This document shows, one piece after another, positions 21,629 through 22,416 of a stretch of DNA of 22,416 nt. How positions within the stretch are numbered: position 1 is the first letter of the stretch; every line of letters starts with the position of its first letter. The notes under the pieces were generated by a model, which ran no database searches, was not told the origin of the DNA, and was given only the letters and a program-made list of their open reading frames with translations. This DNA is from a virus. Location of the stretch: the IMG/VR virus record IMGVR_UViG_3300025000_000441, positions 1 through 22,416 of that record. One strand, 5' to 3'. A program made the translations under genes and the position numbers.

Positions 21629-21976
21629 ATGAACGAAAGATACGGATATTCGCAGTATCAAATCAACTCCAATCCTGTTCTAACTTATTTAAAAGTAGGA
21701 CAAGCCAATGCAGTAAGTAGATTTACATTAAGAAAAAGAACATATTTAAGCGACAGAGCTATAAGACAAGCTATTCACGATTTACGAGAGCAAGGCATAC
21801 CAATCATCAGTAGTTCGGATGCTAATAGCAAAGGTTATTACCTAGCAGAGACAAACGAAGAAGCGAGACATTACATAAGTGAAACAAGGTCAAGAGCATT
21901 AAAGCTGCTTAACACATCTAATAAAGTGGCAATCGGATTCTTTAGCAGAAATCAAATAACGATGGATGAGGGTTAA
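21629..21976 (+). CDS. Winged-helix-like early phage protein
   Basis: The protein has 115 residues. The segment AVSRFTLRKRTYLSDRAIRQ, then AIHDLREQGIPIISSSDA and SKGYYLAETNEEARHYI, is the pattern of a winged helix: a helix-turn-helix with a recognition helix containing 'SDRAIRQAIHDLREQG', followed by a beta wing that ends 'GYYLA'. Such proteins in the early region often regulate transcription or assist replication initiation. It starts 12 bases after the Rha stop with ribosome site AGAAAGGAG and is in the same operon. There is no catalytic motif. The specific role is unknown. Confidence 0.75.
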   Translation: MNERYGYSQYQINSNPVLTYLKVGQANAVSRFTLRKRTYLSDRAIRQAIHDLREQGIPIISSSDANSKGYYLAETNEEARHYISETRSRALKLLNTSNKVAIGFFSRNQITMDEG

Positions 21977-21977
21977 A

Positions 21978-22112
21978 ATGACGCTAAAAGAAAAAATAGA
22001 AAAGGCATTAGAAGAAGTCGAAGAAGCTTACAATGAGACAGATTACAATACAAAAGAATGTATTAATTTAAAGAAATGTATTGATTTATTAGAAGATATT
22101 ATACAAGGGTAG
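21978..22112 (+). CDS. Very small helical early protein, unknown
   Basis: The protein has 44 residues. ATG 21978 follows the previous stop by one base, and a GGATGAGGG ribosome site lies within the end of the upstream gene. The product is acidic and helical (MTLKEKIEKALEEVEEAYNE) with two Cys in CINLKKC and a hydrophobic end (IDLLEDIIQG). It is likely real because of its close packing, ribosome site and the strong ribosome site of the next gene just after it. No function can be given. Confidence 0.65.
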   Translation: MTLKEKIEKALEEVEEAYNETDYNTKECINLKKCIDLLEDIIQG

Positions 22113-22122
22113 GAGGGTTATT

Positions 22123-22263
22123 ATGCCAACAATAACTAATTGGTGGGGAGTATGCTTCATAGGATTATGTATTTTCGTTTTACCGACAATGTACGGAATT
22201 GCTTACTTGATAGATAAATGGGAAGGAAGTCTTGAGGATGAAAGCACTAAAGAGAAAGTGTGA
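22123..22263 (+). CDS. Small single-pass membrane protein, early region
   Basis: The protein has 46 residues, starting at ATG 22123 after AGGAGGGT. It has one hydrophobic helix (about residues 7-30, WWGVCFIGLCIFVLPTMYGI), then a charged acidic tail (DKWEGSLEDESTKEKV). The next gene overlaps its 3' end by 26 bases in another frame, typical of compact early phage operons. Function is unknown. Confidence 0.65.
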   Translation: MPTITNWWGVCFIGLCIFVLPTMYGIAYLIDKWEGSLEDESTKEKV

Positions 22264-22402
22264 TACATGCCATTTACCTTGGATAGTTAGCAAGGAACAG
22301 ATGGATCAAGAAACTTATGAGTGTCCGCATTGCCTGCATATAAGAATAAAATTAGAACAATGGAAAAGGTTTATACAAGAAACTAAAAGTAAAAGTGCCT
22401 AG
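22238..22402 (+). CDS. Small zinc-ribbon protein, early region
   Basis: The protein has 54 residues, starting at ATG 22238 inside the end of the membrane-protein gene, with AAGGAAG upstream. Two Cys-X2-Cys pairs (CDTC at residues 8-11, CPHC at 29-32) form a zinc ribbon, and a basic helix follows (RIKLEQWKRFIQETK). It probably binds zinc and perhaps nucleic acid or a host protein. Takeover or regulatory roles are common for such early proteins but unproven here. The early operon continues past the right edge. Confidence 0.7.
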   Translation: MKALKRKCDTCHLPWIVSKEQMDQETYECPHCLHIRIKLEQWKRFIQETKSKSA

Positions 22403-22416
22403 GGTTTAAGGGAACC

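Overview
The window reads as about 22 kb of a temperate, short-tailed (podovirus-like) phage of a low-GC Gram-positive host, most likely a Clostridia-type Bacillota. The grounds are the AT-rich sequence, strong AGGAGG-type ribosome sites before nearly every gene, Firmicutes-style lysogeny genes, and a tRNA-Leu fragment as attachment site. The host species cannot be named from this sequence.

Layout, left to right. (1) 1-15450, plus strand, packaging and virion module: the end of a large terminase whose gene is still emerging from an intein, a small membrane protein, portal, scaffold, P22-type coat protein, several small head-associated proteins (one with a C2H2 zinc finger), a fibre-like protein, a head-tail adaptor, a large beta-propeller tail nozzle, and two internal/ejection proteins of 354 and 1272 residues. 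No tape measure, tube, sheath or baseplate gene is present, which is the podovirus signature. (2) 15461-17038, plus strand, lysis: XhlA-like membrane protein, a 50-residue holin-like protein, a zinc M15 peptidase endolysin, and a peptidoglycan-binding plus phosphodiester-glycosidase protein. (3) 17100-18566, accessory region: a serine recombinase on the minus strand, a small two-helix membrane protein and a Cro-like protein, each with its own signals and terminators. (4) 18567-18825, attP: the 3' part of a tRNA-Leu(CAA) gene flanked on both sides by GGTAGGT direct repeats. (5) 18792-20535, minus strand, lysogeny operon: LexA-type self-cleaving repressor followed by a tyrosine integrase. (6) 20587-20951, immunity switch: divergent promoters and four matching 14-bp operators. 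(7) 20722-22402, plus strand, early genes: Cro, Rha-family antirepressor, a winged-helix-like protein and three very small genes; the module runs off the right edge.

AttP lies in the middle, with late genes on one side and integrase on the other. An integrated prophage would be split at exactly this point, so the sequence represents a free phage genome, an excised circle or, less likely, tandem prophages. The genes work as a standard lambdoid-style circuit: the repressor holds the early promoter off, SOS cleavage frees it, Cro and Rha favour lytic growth, and the late operon builds and releases virions. The less ordinary points are the terminase intein, the temperate podovirus architecture, the coherent operator and arm-site sets, a second Cro-like gene with a possible SOS box next to attP, and a phosphodiester glycosidase in the lysis cassette.
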